NCBI RefSeq assembly: GCF_014356525.2
Contig: NC_052504.1
Location: 65,629,114 to 65,693,113, forward strand
Direction of reading: 5' to 3'
From: Nilaparvata lugens
Lineage: Eukaryota; Arthropoda; Insecta; Hemiptera; Delphacidae
DNA: 64,000 nucleotides
Shown here one piece after another: positions 15,001 to 30,000 of the stretch (position 1 is its first letter; each line of letters begins with the position of its first letter). The notes beneath the pieces were generated by a model. The model was given only the letters and a program-made list of their open reading frames with translations, searched no databases and was not told the DNA's origin. The position numbers were made by a program, and so were the translations under genes.

Positions 15001-18000
15001 TATTCATTATGATTTTATTTGTAATTCAATGATATACTTTATCCTAATTATTAGCTTTTCTTTCGTATAAAAAAGAAAGTTGTTGAATACTGGAAAATGA
15101 TATGTGATTATCCCTACCTTATATACAGTACACTGGTAGTTCTACCAAAATTGAGTTTTGTTTTCTCATATGTAGAAAATCAGTAATGGCTATGTTGAAT
15201 TTATGTTTAATAGATGAGCTAATAAATTATATAAATAAATAAGTGAATATATAAATATATTTCACTTTCATTCTAACCATAGCTTGAAATATATTCAATG
15301 AGCATTTTTTCAACGGGGAAATATGATGGGAGTCAAGCTTGAAGAATGTTAAAATCACATTGATGAAAATCATACGCTTCTAATATTTGTGTGTTGAATT
15401 GTCGAATGTGAGTGCTTGTGAAACATATTATTGGTCTGCAACTACACTTGTTTGTTATTTTGTTGTGCGAACGATGCATGGACGTGGACAGTATTCTCAA
15501 AGGCAGGTGTGTACGTCTATTTAATTTTATCTTTTGAATAATTAATTTGTAGGCTACATAAATGGTACTCTCACCGATAATACTAATTAATAATTGTTAA
15601 CAAGTCATACAGATCGGCTTTTGAAAAGTATACGGTGAGTCTCGTTTCCCTACCTTATTCGATGATATTATCTTTCATGCACTGTTTTATCCGGTTTCTT
15701 GGACATTTATTAAATCTAATGGATCATTCAATCCATAATATGTACGTTTAATTGTTCATTAAATTCATAAGTTTCCTAGATACCGGGTTTATATGTTATA
15801 AACATAATTTTATCATATTTTGCAAGTAAGTTAGTTTCTTGTCAAGCATCAAGTTTAAAGTATAATATCTTTTTACAGATGGAATTAAATAGAGAATGCA
15901 TTTATTCAAATGCTAATTAATATATAATTATTATTTAACGAAAATCCTAAATAAATGCTGTAAATCACCCCGAAGCTGCTATTGCAGACATTGACAACAG
16001 GGTTAACAGCTAGATGGAATTTCCATTATATAATATATAATATCTTGAATTATATAATATCTTTCTTGATGGAATCAGAGATATTGATACTTCCAACTTC
16101 CCAAAACTTCTCATTTTGATGAGAGGAGGTTTTAATTTTTCTGCTTTTTAAAATTTCATATTTCGTAGAGTTGCAATTTTTAAGAGCAAATATATTTTGT
16201 AATTGATGTAAGACGCCGGTTATAATACGTTTTTTCATCTCTTATTTTCTCAATGTATCCTTATGATTTTACTCAATCTCAAAATTTTCCAAGGTAAGCA
16301 TTTAACACTATTATTTGCATGCAAGGATTATTGTATTTGTTTCTTGTGAGTTGTTCCGTATTTTTGTTTGTTCTCTTAGGTAAGTTATGAAAATAATTAT
16401 TATTATGTCAATCATTCATCATTCTTTTTAACTATATTCATCATCTGGGATGATATTGTGAACTTCTTGACAAGAAACCTTAAGTCTGTTTTATCTGAAT
16501 TACTGATTTTTTGGTAAATTACTGAATAAATTGTCCAAGTTGTCCTTTTTCATAGAGATAGGACCACTAAAAAAATTAGTATATATACTTTTACTTTTAT
16601 CAGTATATCGATAACTGCTAACATACAAAAAACCTAAAGAAGTTTTTTGAGTTCCCTCCCAAAAGATGAGTTATATTTTTTTGTAGAAATAATAAAGTTA
16701 CTATAAAAGTCAAGTATTAAGTGCTCTCATCGAATTTCCTGTATTGCTCTTCCAATCACATTCGAGAATGAATTTCTTTTGACATATGTATTTAAATAAT
16801 TCGTTCACATAACTTCAATTATTGTCACCAAACACAATCTTTAAAAATAAACTTTTAAAATGTAGACTATTAATGATGGTCCCTTTTTGATCATCCTATA
16901 TTGTTCAATTATTATTGAAAAAGCATTTCTTGTTGCATATCTGGATCAATCTTCAAAAGTAAATCTGAAACTTGTTTTGAGCTTAGTGATTAGAAAATTA
17001 GGTAAATTAATTCTTAATGAATATCAAAAGTATTCACATTCAGTAGAACTCCAATTATCTTAATTGGGACCCAGATTCGGTTAATAAAATATTCGAATAA
17101 TTTTGTATTCATAAAAAACGGGAAATTAAAAAATTCAATTAAATATTTTATAGTATCATTCTTCAATTACAACCCATTGAATTGTCATTACTGTATAAAT
17201 TAAACTTTGTTAAACAATACTTTTTGAACATATCGGAAATTAGAGGAAATTCCGCCTACTTTATTATAGAAGCTATTTGTATAATCGGTGATTCGGATAA
17301 TTGGAGCTCTACACTGTACTCATCTCTCATTCTACGAATGCCAATTACATATTTATTGCTCATAATCATCTTAGAATTAGTATACAATGTTTATATGATC
17401 TGTTCTGAGTGATGTGCATGTCATGATAGATAGACTTAGTGACTAGCATGTTGTCTAATCGTGTCCTGTGAAAGACTTCCATAAATGTTATGTCATGTGG
17501 TTACATCGAATTAACAGAGCTGCAAATCGCTTCTACTTCCACTGGATCCCACAGCCTTGGCAATTATTCGCACTGCATTAACAATCCAAATATATGTTTC
17601 CATCTTACTCCATGGGTCGCTTACATGTTTGTGTGTATGTGAATAGGTTACTTGTGTATGTATGTATGTACTCGTATGTCGTTTATTGCATTTCATTTAT
17701 GTCATCCTATAAAATAATTGCAATTTTTCTATAGTTTGGTGAGTTAACCTAATTAGGAGTGGTTTAGCACCAGCATACATGTAACTTGAATATTCAGCTA
17801 CAGGCATCTTGCCACTTATTCACATATTCCATTTCTTGCAATGGGGTTTTTGCTACAATAGATTTGCATGCAAAGAAATGGAATATTACAATATAAATAC
17901 TAAAAGTTCTTTCTATAATTATCACCACTATAATAGATGTGTTATTTCATATTAAAAAATAATTAAATATTCATTTACGTAAAGAAGAATCAATTTTTAA

Positions 18001-21000
18001 AATGTATTTGCAAAATCAGAGAGAATGTAGTGTATTAAAAAATCAAGGTACCTACGAACCCCCAAAGTTCAATTTGATAGTTTTATGAGACTTTTAGTAC
18101 TTATTTTACTCATTTTGATAATGAATATTCCCTATTTTAAATGGGCTTCTTATTTCACAGACAATGAGTATTGGGGGGAGGTGGAAATTTGAATGCTGAA
18201 CTGGTTACTAAAATTTTTAGTGGATTTATATTATGCTTGTTATGTGGAATCTAATTGATTATAATTATGAATTATTTGCATATTGAACAATCACCAATAG
18301 ATTAATAAATCAGAGTAATTATGGTCGAATTGGAAGTACCGTATAAAAATTATATTATTAGTCTGAGATTAATTATCATAAATAAATTTTGGGATATAAT
18401 TTATTATTATCTGCTATGTCTTATGCATATTATATCAAAGGGTAGTAACTAAAGATATTAGAAAATTTGTCAGAAATCTATTTCAGCAAAGTATCTCTAG
18501 GAATCCTCATAATCATCACGATCCTATAGATCTTTACAGATATTAGTATATCTCCATGGTTGTGAGATGTGGGTCTACTAAACGTACGTTTTCTTTGGTG
18601 CAATTATCGCACGACCGACGACTGCTTCTCGTAAGCTATGGAGATATTTGTTCAGTTTCGTGAAAAAGTTTGAAATTGCTGAAGCTTATGGGCAGCCGAC
18701 ATTTTTCTCGACACTGAACTATCTGCACTTGATAACTAATATAATTTATCATAACAGCTCATTGAACAGCTAAGTTTATGTATAAGCTACTTGGAAACTT
18801 GAAATTAGTATATTCATTCGTAGGTTATATGGGATTAAAACAAATATTCATGAAGCTAATTCCACCTGTTTGGAAAAATCTGTATATTAAACCTTTGCTT
18901 AGCATAAAATCAAGATAACGCTTGACATAAACCTTGTTTCTAACAATGAACTCTGAAATGGTTTCCAAAATATGGTGGCAGTCTTTTTTCGTAACCATTC
19001 ACTGCTTTCCAAAAAGATTATCCTGCTGGGCAAGATTTAGCCTATGATTATATTCTTCTAGATGAATTTAATTTTTCTCTACGAAATCCATGAAGAATTT
19101 ATTTGAGAATCCATAAAAATTTCAAGTCTAGAAGAAATCTTAGAGAATTTTTATTGTATCAAATCAATGATTTAAAATCATATCATTCTGTTTTCATATA
19201 ATACTGTTTTGTTCTCCTTTCATAATGGTTCAGACCTTTGCTGTCCCAGATTGTCATATTTCAATGCATATAAAGCATGTTTTAGACAAGATTTTATCTG
19301 TGAAATATTATCATTAATTGAAAATAACTTGAAATGAAAGAGAGTACAAGCATGAATTTGCCATTCCATCATGCTATCAAGCATCAAATTTGCACTTCAT
19401 TTTTTCAATTTTAGGAAAAATAACTTCCTATGACTTGTAAAGTAATTGATATTTACCTGAAATTTAATTGATTCAACATTTTAAACTATCACTGAGGTTT
19501 GAAAACTTGAAAATCCTATTAATGATCATGCGTCATTGTGAAGATTATTAAAAGTGCCTCAAGAGTATGGAAATGAAATGCGTGAAAACTATTATATGAA
19601 TTATACAATCCACTATGTATCTGTAGAGTATATTTTTTATTATTATTTAGTGCCATACCGGTATTTATTCTTCTCTATTGAGATAAATGCTGTTGATAAT
19701 GCTCAACTTTTCTGGAATGAATGTACTGTATGAATGATTAATTTCTTCACGTATACACACAGATGTAATGACCCTTCTCAATAAAATTGTCAATTTTTAA
19801 AGTTGGCATAGTGTAAATTTATCATGGACAAGATTTCTTGACTTACTTTTAATTGTGAAAAATTGCATAAATCAGGCTTGTAGCAGAATAGAATTTCGGA
19901 ACAAGATAAAGTCTGAAGCGAAGATTGTCAAGGTTTTGGGAACAGCGGAAGCGAAACTACATGAACCACAAGGTTTTATGGAAGAGGTAAGTTTGTAAAT
20001 ATAAATATTGTAAAATTTTACTTTTGGATTAAAAAAAAAATAACAACCATAACAAAGTAATCTCATCTGTGAAACATTATTTCTATATTCTTGAATTCTG
20101 TATACAGTGAATAATATTCTTATAATTTGATTCAATTAAATACTTTTTTATCTGTTGTATTATTGTATATTCGGGTATAAGATATTGAAAAGAAAGGCAC
20201 CAATTATCCGATTGTCTGATCATTCACTTCAGTAGTGTTATTTGCTTTGCAGAAAAGTTTAATTCTACTGAATTATGCTTCAATTCAAATATCTATTTTA
20301 AATTGAAAAATGAACTAGACGAATTTTCTTTTTCCGTATGAAACAGTTGATACAATATTAAATTACAGTGAAAATTCAATTTTATAACTTCTTGAAAATT
20401 AAGTGGGAGATGTTATGTAAGCTGCAGCTTTATTAATTCTATTACTATCTAGTAATATTATAATGGATCATTTATAAATGCCAGTCATATTTTATTGTAA
20501 TGGGACACTGGAAACAACCTTTTTCTTGATATCTCAGCATGAGACGTTTCTCATCCATACTTCTAATGCTATATTTATATGTTTTGCTCTTTCCTTCTCA
20601 ATTCTTTTTTCTCTTAAAATTGGGTCTTCGAAAACTGGTTGCTTGAACTTTTTTTGTTCGCTCAAAATTAAGTTTCACATTTGCTGTAAAAAATGTATCA
20701 GAAAAATAATTGAAATCGGGGTCAATAGAATTTGAATAACTTTGTTCTGTTTACACGAAAAATATCTTTCTTTATAATAAAAGAGAAACTAAATAAAGAA
20801 AATTCAAGTTGGAACATTTTTCTGGTTGGTCTTATCATTTCAGAATCGCTTGATAGCTGTTTATGAATTATTTTTTACAGGCCGGAAAAGCGTAACTATA
20901 CTTTTTTGACGCCATTGAAATTTGAAAAAATCTCTGAACAATCAGTACTCTTCACAATTATTATATTTTAGAGAAAACGAAGAAAACAACACAGTGGGTA

Positions 21001-24000
21001 GTTTCTTGTCAAGCTATTCGAAATGCATGTGCTATTATAAGACAAAGTTTCAATATGGTGTAGACATGCATGCGAATATTTCATATTAGGAACTTAGTAG
21101 GCTCCAACACGCCTAAGGGTGAGTGCTCCGACAACTCAATTGGATATTCACAGGATATTCAACGAGCTATGTTCACAACGCGTTGATAAGAGCAGCGACT
21201 ATACTCAATTTGAGTTGTTTTCTAAATTAGATGTGTTTCACAATCTAAGCTTTGCAGCCTGCCTGAAGGTACATTGAAAATCGTTCATAAATTTGTAATG
21301 TAAATGAGAGCCTCTTGTTTCTCATTATATTGTCTCTATGGAGACATAGGATTATGCGTATGCAATGGTTTGAAGTGCCGTCTTGATATAAGCTTTCTTT
21401 AATTGCAGGTTGAACTGTGCGTGAAAATTCTGAGTGATATAATGGATCTGTTATTCAAACAAGATCCTCTAACAACAACGCGTGACATATCTGAGATAAT
21501 GTTGAGCATGTTGAGGACTGTCATTCAAACTACCATCAAGATGAACCGGGAAAGTCATCTCATTGTAAGTTTATAATTATTTGTACTCATTTTTCCTCAA
21601 TAGCACCTTGTATTTTTTGTTCTTATAAGCTTTTTGTTTTTTATCATCAATTTTATGTGTGTGTAACTAATCCATTTTATATTATTAGAGTGATTACTGG
21701 TAATGCCTTATGTATAATACATTTTCTGGTTTCGATCAGGGAAATTTGGTGGCCGTGATGATCTCCATATTCCGACAGATGACGACGTTTCACTTTGAAC
21801 AATACATAGCTCACTTTCCCACCAGAACTGATTTGCTGGATTTCTTGATGGAGATTCTCCTCGTGTTCAAAGATCTGGTCTCAGCTCCAGTTTATCCGAA
21901 CGATTGGTGTGAAATGATCATGCTTGAAAACAGGTTTGTTTGCATTATAATGCTAATTTAATCGATTTTTCAAATAATTTATTGAATTAAAAGCATTTAA
22001 ACAAGAGAAAAACAGATGTTATCTCAAATCTTATATAGCTGTTGAATACATTGTCAAAAGTACCATATTTAAACTGACATATTCATAAAGTCACTTTAAA
22101 GACAACCCGTATTTCCAAAGACTGCTGAATCCCAAAATTCTTCAATTTATTGTTACTAATAGTTATTTTTACTTCTAAAGAGTAAAGTGATATTTACTCC
22201 CCCTGAGAAAAACGTTTGGAGCCAAGGGCGACAATTTCCCCTAGATAAAGCACTTTTGTTCCCATGATATATGCAACATTTTTCCTACACCTACATTCAT
22301 GAACATATATTATTCATTTTCCTTGTATTTTCGAGCTTATTCAAACATCAAACATAAGCTAAAACTACAGATGATAGCAACTAATTATATCGTCCTACCT
22401 ACCTCCAGAACAGGCGCTTTGATACATAGATCCATAGCTCTGCTTCTAATGTTATTGAAATTGAGTTAATTACTTTTACTTTAAGTTACTCAGCTCGTAA
22501 AGTTACTACTTTACTCCCTTGGTAGAAAAAGAAGTGCTTTACTATTATTTTGCTGAGAGTAAAGTAATACTTGAGATAGTAGATGGAGGGAAATTAAATT
22601 AATAATAATTTATAAATACATAATTAATAAATAAATAATTATAAAATAAATAATTTAAAATAAATAATTAATAAATAATTTCAATTATTCTATTATTATT
22701 ATAGCAAGATTTTGCAACTTCAGTTTTGTCGCTTCTTGCGTCCCAATCGCCTTCTTTCCTTATTGATCCAGTCTCTTTCAAAAATACCTCTCCATTTGGA
22801 TGTGGACGTTGGGGATCCATTTCTTTCGCGGTCTTCCACGCCTATTTTTTGTTGGCCGGTATCCAATTGCAGACCTTCAAAGGTAGGAATAACCTAGCCT
22901 AGCCTTCATTCATTCTGCGCAGGTGTCCGTACCATTTTAATTGCCTCTCTCCAATGTCATCCATTATTGTGTATTTTGGGCTCATTCTCTCTCTTATGGT
23001 TTCATTCCTGATTCTTTCCAGTAACGTTAATCCTAAATTCCTCTTCCAGTACATCATTTCTGAAATAATATTTTGAGATCTTATTTTGTCCATACTTCTA
23101 ACCCATACGTCATGACCGGCTCAATCATTGCCAGATATATATATATATATATATTTTTTTTTTCTGTATTTGTTTTTTTGTATGTGTTTCTATTCCATAG
23201 AGTTGTATTTAGTGCTCTTATCATTTTATACTTATTCTATAATTTCACTCAATGTAATTATTCTGTAAAAATCTTTCCAAGTTTATAATTGTTGTACTTT
23301 TTAATTTTTTTCAGTGTAATTCTGAAGGCTCTTACTCTATTTTCACACACCATTCGCGATGAGTTTTCCGTGAATTTTGAATATCAGGCGTGGAACATAT
23401 TTTTCGGATGTGCGATAGCATTTCTCACGCAGCCTGCCCTTCAGCTCGAATATTTCAATTCGAATAAGCGATGGCGTATAATTTCACGCTACAAAGATAT
23501 GCGAAGAGAAACTGGATTTGAAATTCGTAGCATGTGGTTCAATTTAGGTGAGTGATTATCAATCTTAATTTATTTGAAACGTCTTATTTTTATGTATTCC
23601 TGTGAATTAATGCATCTAAAAATCTGCTTCTGCCTATTTTTCCTTATTCATCAGATTTGGTCATTTTTTTAATGTTTAATACCTATAATATATCATAGTT
23701 GTGTAGTGTTTTGAAACATCCCTAAGTTTGATTTTATTGAACGAGCGTTAGTGAATTCTCACTCTTGACTCACTGAAGGCCAAAGTCGTTGTCCGTCTGT
23801 TTGTATGTTCTAAAATAAATTTAGAAAGAATTGATCAATCAGCTTCAAATTTTGAACACGTATTCTACGAACCTTTTTTACAGGTCAAGTTCTTTGGACA
23901 CTAGGATCCGACACGAACAATTTGAATCAAATGCAATTCAAGATGGCGGCTAAAATTTTCTCAAAAACGGCTCGAACGATTTTGATCAAATTTATACCTA

Positions 24001-27000
24001 AAATAGTCATTGATAAGCTCTATCAACTGCCACAAGTTCCTTATCTGTAAAAATTTCAGGAGCTTCGCCTCATCTATACAAAGTTTGATTTTAGATTACC
24101 AATTATCAGGCTTCAGATACAATTTAAAAAAAAAATCAACTGGAAAAGATTGAGCATAAAATTCTCTACAATAATTGATGTTCAGTAACATTTTCACCTA
24201 AAATTGAAAATAAGCTTGAAATTCGAAAAAGTGAGTATTCAATTGCAAACTGTGGCAACTGTTGATTCTATTTAATCATTTACTATGAAGAGATAGCAGA
24301 TTTCGTGTGTCTCTAGCGTTATTGTCCTGTCACCAGCTGGCTCAGATCTTTGAATAGTAGACTTGTGAGGCGCGGGAACACTAGCGTCAGGTGATCAATT
24401 TTCATAACGGCAAGGAAAGTTGTTTGAGTGCGCCACACCAGATTTTTTCCTCTTGAAACTCTGTATCGAAATCATGTATCACATGACCACATCCTCATTT
24501 GAAAAAATGAATTTGGATTCATAAGAGGGACAAAGATTTTGAAGCAACAAGAGTATTTTTATATCTCAAATAGGATCCCCAATGAAACCTACTGTCAAAT
24601 TATTCTTGCGAAAAAAAAAATATTTAGCTGTTTTCATAATTTTTACCAACTCTCTATAAAAGTAATTTTTATAAGTTACGGGTTTCAAAGATTACAACAG
24701 TTCTCCATCCCAGAGGGTCACTAGTCTAGATATCGTCACAATTTTTGTCTTCAACTATAAATTTTTCATCTCAAATTTTATTCCTTTATTCATGCTTAAT
24801 TTATTTCCACAGGTCAACATAAGAAGAAGTTTCTACCATGCTTAGTTGGTCCATTCCTCGAAATGACATTGATACCAGAAAATGAGCTCCGCAAAGCAAC
24901 GATACCCATTTTCTTTGATATGATGCAGTGTGAATTTTACTCTCCAAAAGATGGGAGCTTAGAACTTAGGAGAGACTCGAACAACATAAAAGGAAAATTT
25001 TCTGAGGTACGTCATGGTCCGAGATAAAGTCAACTATTCTAATAATTACAGGAAGTAATATTACACTCTATCAAATTCCTTTCTGGTAATGAAAATGAAT
25101 ATTCCACTTCCTTCTTCATTATTCATTACCATGGAAATTCATTTTCAATAATCACTCATTATTAATCTTCAAATGTGAAGATGAATCCTTACTTTAATAG
25201 AATTCGTGTAATTCCACATCCCCTCGTTTCTTCCCAACTATAAAAAGTAATCTAATGAATATCAGTTGTTGAAATTCGTCTCCGATTTCAGATTATTTTC
25301 ATATTCTATTTTTATTGCTGTATTTAATCAATTGTATTGAATTCTTGTTGCAGTTTGAAAATGAGATAATTGCCAAACTTGATAATCTAGTCGAAGGTGG
25401 AAAAGGTGATAACCAGTACAAAGATATGTTTTATAAAATTATGATGAGCTTTTGTGAGAGCCATTCATCGTTAAGAGAAATTGTAAGTACTATTATAATA
25501 ATTATTATGAATTCATTTATTTCATTATCATTTATAATATCCTTATAAATAGATCATGATGAGATATTAAATTTGTTGTCTCTTATCGATATTGTTCAAC
25601 TTGACTTTAATTTGATAAACTTGAACATGACGAATCGTAACTTTGACTACTTTCAACTGACTACAATTTTCCAATGCCTAAACATGACTATTTTACCCCT
25701 CGATCCAACTCATCATACTAATGAATCAGACACACTCATTGACCTTCTCATTGTTAGTGATCCCAATGAGGTTGTTCAAGCAGGCCAAATCTCAGTCCCA
25801 GCTATTTCTAGACATGATTTGATCTACTGTGTACTTTCCCATAAGATACCCAAGCCAGAACAGAAAATTATCACTTATAGAGACTTCAAAAACTTTGATG
25901 AAGCCGCCTTCCTGACTGATGTGGCTCAGACTCCATGGCATCAAATTGAAGCATTACCCTCAGTTGATGACATGGTCAAGACTTTCGAGAATTGGACTTT
26001 GACTTTGTATGACAAACATGCACCTTATGTGACAAGGAGGATTAATAGAAAACGACGAGTACCGTGGATGACTGAAGACATACTTAAGATGATGGGACGT
26101 AGAGACAAAGCACATAGAAAATTTAAAAAGACATTTGACTTGGACAGTTTGATAGAGTATAGGAGCCTTAGAAATAGGGTTAAACAGGAATTACGGAACT
26201 CAAAGATTAGGTACTTGAATTCGTTTATGACAAACAATAGACAAGACTCTAAATCACTTTGGCAGGGAATAAAAGAATTCGGGCTTGGCAAACAGAAATC
26301 GAATCCACAAATTGACTTACCATTGAATAATATAAATGACCATTTCGTTTCACACTCTAACCAACGCGACGAAGTTGTCATTGCTAATCATATAGATGAT
26401 CTTGAAGAGCAGGTTACAAACTTAGATTTACCAATCACTGATCAATTTCATTTCCATCCAATCTCAGAAGAAGACACTTTCAGAGCAATTCAACGTATTC
26501 ATAGTAATGCTACGGGTGTAGACAAAATTCCTATTAAATTTATCAAGAAGATGTTATTTGCTGTTTTACCAACCATTACATACATTTTCAACAAGTCACT
26601 TGAAGAAGGCATTTTCCCTGAAAACTGGAAGTTTGCTCTGGTTCGCCCTCTAAATAAAGTTCCATCACCCAATAAAGTTGAGGATTTTAGACCAATCAGT
26701 ATTTTACCTGCATTGTCCAAAGTGCTAGAAAGACTCATTCATGCTCAAGTTGTAAAATTTCTAGACAACAATAGTAAGCTTCATAACTTTCAATCAGGCT
26801 TTAGAAAATTCCATTCAACTGAGACAGCTCTGCTTCGTGTCACTGATGATATAAGGTTAGCTATGGACCAAAGAAAATGCACCATCCTCACCCTATTTGA
26901 TTTTTCTAAAGCATTCGATACTGTTGATCATACAGTCCTTCTGAATAAGTTGGCTATTCTTGGTTTCAGTCACAACTCGTTAGTTTGGTTTAAATCCTAT

Positions 27001-30000
27001 CTATTAGGTAGGAAACAATGTGTATCTGTCGGTGACAAAAAGTCAACTTGGAAAAACGTTATGCATGGAGTACCACAAGGTTCAATTTAGGCCCTCTCCT
27101 CTTCACTTTGTATGCTAATGACCTTTCTTCCATTATCAAATTCTCCAGTTTCCATACTTATGCAGACGACCTTCAAATCTATTTAAGCTGTCCCATAACA
27201 AAAATTAATGAAACAGTTGGAATAATGAATCAGGATATCAATTCGATAGTGGAATGGACAAAGAAAAATGGCCTTAAGCTTAATCCCATCAAAACACAAC
27301 CCATTATAATTGGATATTCTCGTCTTATAAACAATATTGACCTTGAATCGATTCACAAAATTAGTGTAGACGGTAATGACATTCCTTACTGTAGCTCAGT
27401 TAAAAATTTAGGCATTATTATGAATAATACTCTTGACTGGTCAGAACAAGTGAACAAAACTTGTAAAAAGGTATTCTCAGCCATGCATGCATTGAAGAAA
27501 ATGCACGATATCCTCCCTAGAAACATTAAATTATTATTGGTTCAATCTCTCATCTTCCCACATTTAATGTATTGTAATTCTGTTCTTAATGATATGCAAG
27601 TCACTCTGAATGATAAACTACAGCGTTGCCAAAATTATTGTCTACGTTTCGTCTACTCTCTCCAACGCCATGATCATATCACCCCAGCCCACATTGCTAG
27701 TTCAACATTGAAGCTTCCCGATCAGAGGCTTTTTCGAATAGTCAAGCTTGTTAGAGATATCTTGAAATACGGTAATCCGAACTATTTTAAAGATGATTTC
27801 AAATTTGTCTCTGAAGGTAGGAGGATAGATGCTTCACATACTAGAACCGGAGAAAGTACTTTAAGGATACCCAATCATCGAACTACTATTTTCACAAAAT
27901 CCTTCTTAGTCAGTGCCTGTCGTGCATGGAATACACTTCCTGTTTCTATCAGGTCTATCGAGAGCCGAGCGAGCTTCAACCTGACTTTAAAAACTCCGAT
28001 TTCAGATTATTTTCATATTCTATTTTTATTGCTGTATTTAATCAATTGTATTGAATTCTTGTTGCAGTTTGAAAATGAGATAATTGCCAAACTTGATAAT
28101 CTAGTCGAAGGTGGAAAAGGTGATAACCAGTACAAAGATATGTTTTATAAAATTATGATGAGCTTTTGTGAGAGCCATTCATCGTTAAGAGAAATTGTAA
28201 GTACTATTATAATAATTATTATGAATTCATTTATTTCATTATCATTTATAATATCCTTATAAATAGATCATGATGAGATATTAAATTTGTTGTCTCTTAT
28301 CGATATTGTTCAACTTGACTTTAATTTGATAAATTTCAACATAACGGATAATCTGGATCAGTAATATTGATTGAGCAAAAATTTGAATCAGAAAATTAGA
28401 AGTATTTTCTTGATAATAGGACCATGCAAAAGGTACACATTTTTTGGTCATGAAACTAACGATCTGCGTCCAAATAGAAAAAAATTGATTAATCAATATA
28501 AATTGACCTTCATAAGACTAGCATAGTAAAAATATGTATCACATTCCTATCTTCCAAAGATTAATAACAAATGCTTCTGTATAGGTACTTTCTTGAAATA
28601 ATACTGCTATCACTGTATTTACTTTTTCTAGATTACACAAATTTTAACTCTTTTAACAGGGAACAAGATTTGTTAAAATGATAAAACGACTGATGGAACG
28701 TTTGTTGGAGTACCGCAATGTGATCACTGACGAGAACAAAGAAAATAGAATGAGCTGTACTGTCAGTCTGCTGGTAAGATTTCACACTTCAAGTTATGAG
28801 TTCACTTCCTACAAGAGTATCAGGTAATATAGAGAATAACTGAATAAATAAAGATTGTGACAAGATATTTCGATAGCGAGGGGTTTCAGAATGGTGTAAG
28901 GGTCTCTGACATGATGGTTTCAGATAGAACAACAATATCTTGAAATATTTTCGGATTCATCCGAAAAATATTAATAATAATCATTATTAAAGATAGATAG
29001 ACTATCTTTATAGTAGAGACTATATCCAATACATGCAGCCTAATACCAGCTCCATTATGTGGTTAAGAGATAGAGTGGACATTACAGACCAAATTTCTCC
29101 ATGACATCAAATACTTGATACTTCTAATGTCACAATAGATTGTGTCTATATTATGCTCTAATATAGACGTATGCTCTATATGTAATGTGTTATCAAGAAA
29201 GTACTGTAATTGAGAATCACTCCATAGTAATCTACATTTTTTACAAGAGTATCTACGAGCAATAATGCATCGCAATGCGCATGCGCAGTTAACGTTTTGT
29301 TGGAGGTTATCGTTTTTGTTCTATGTGTTTGATATTTAAAATTATAGAAACATGTCGAATTATATCAACATATTGCATTTTAAAAGCAAAAACCTAATAC
29401 CCTTACCTATCATTATATCATTAATGTTATCAAACATCAAACCCATCTTTGAGATTAATAAACATTCCCTTTAAGAGTGTATGTTACTTTTTTTTGAAAT
29501 TATTGAATTTTGTTTGCCAAAAACAAAATACAAAAAAGCTTTACAAAAAATAAATATAAGTATATGCTATTGCACTTAAACCAAGATACATACATTTATT
29601 TAATTAGATATAATAACGAAATGATATCCTTTACATTACAAACAATAGTTTTAAAATGAAGATTCAATTTATGATCACATGCATAAGTACAGTAGGTGAG
29701 GCAAAAACACCGGCAAAAGGAAGATTCCTTGTGCGCCAGTGTGAGTCGTAAATCAGCTTAATCAGGGATGTAATATATAAACTTGAATCTAGCGTATGAA
29801 GTGTTCGAAAATATAATTTAGAATATGAAGTTGATTATTGTATAAAAGTCAACGATTGGAAATTATTCAAGTTTAGCCATGCCTCTATGGCTCTTTTTCT
29901 GTGTTTATTATTTCGGAAATTATTAAGTGGAAATTCACTTTCTAGTATATTTATGAATTTACTGCTAATGTAGTAAAGTTGCCTTCTAAGAAGAGCTGAG

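Larger units (their letters stand above)
14344..21408 (+). other. Large DOCK intron 16 (7.1 kb)
   Basis: AT-rich intron holding the TTA-flanked MITE (14575-14930), the candidate cassette exon (19876-19986) and otherwise no structure I can support. A short CATG(T)n-like stretch near 17630-17680 is low complexity. Confidence 0.7.

Noticed and set aside
15474..15509. ATG-led mini exon ([11 protein letters not shown]) before GTGTGT
   Set aside because: Phase and downstream splicing cannot be supported; no conservation known, so an internal DOCK promoter is not claimed.
25573..28262. LINE ORF read as a DOCK-LINE fusion protein
   Set aside because: The long frames run from host repeat through the LINE into exon 21 copy 2 by chance of open intron DNA; splice sites and the frameshift argue against a fusion product.
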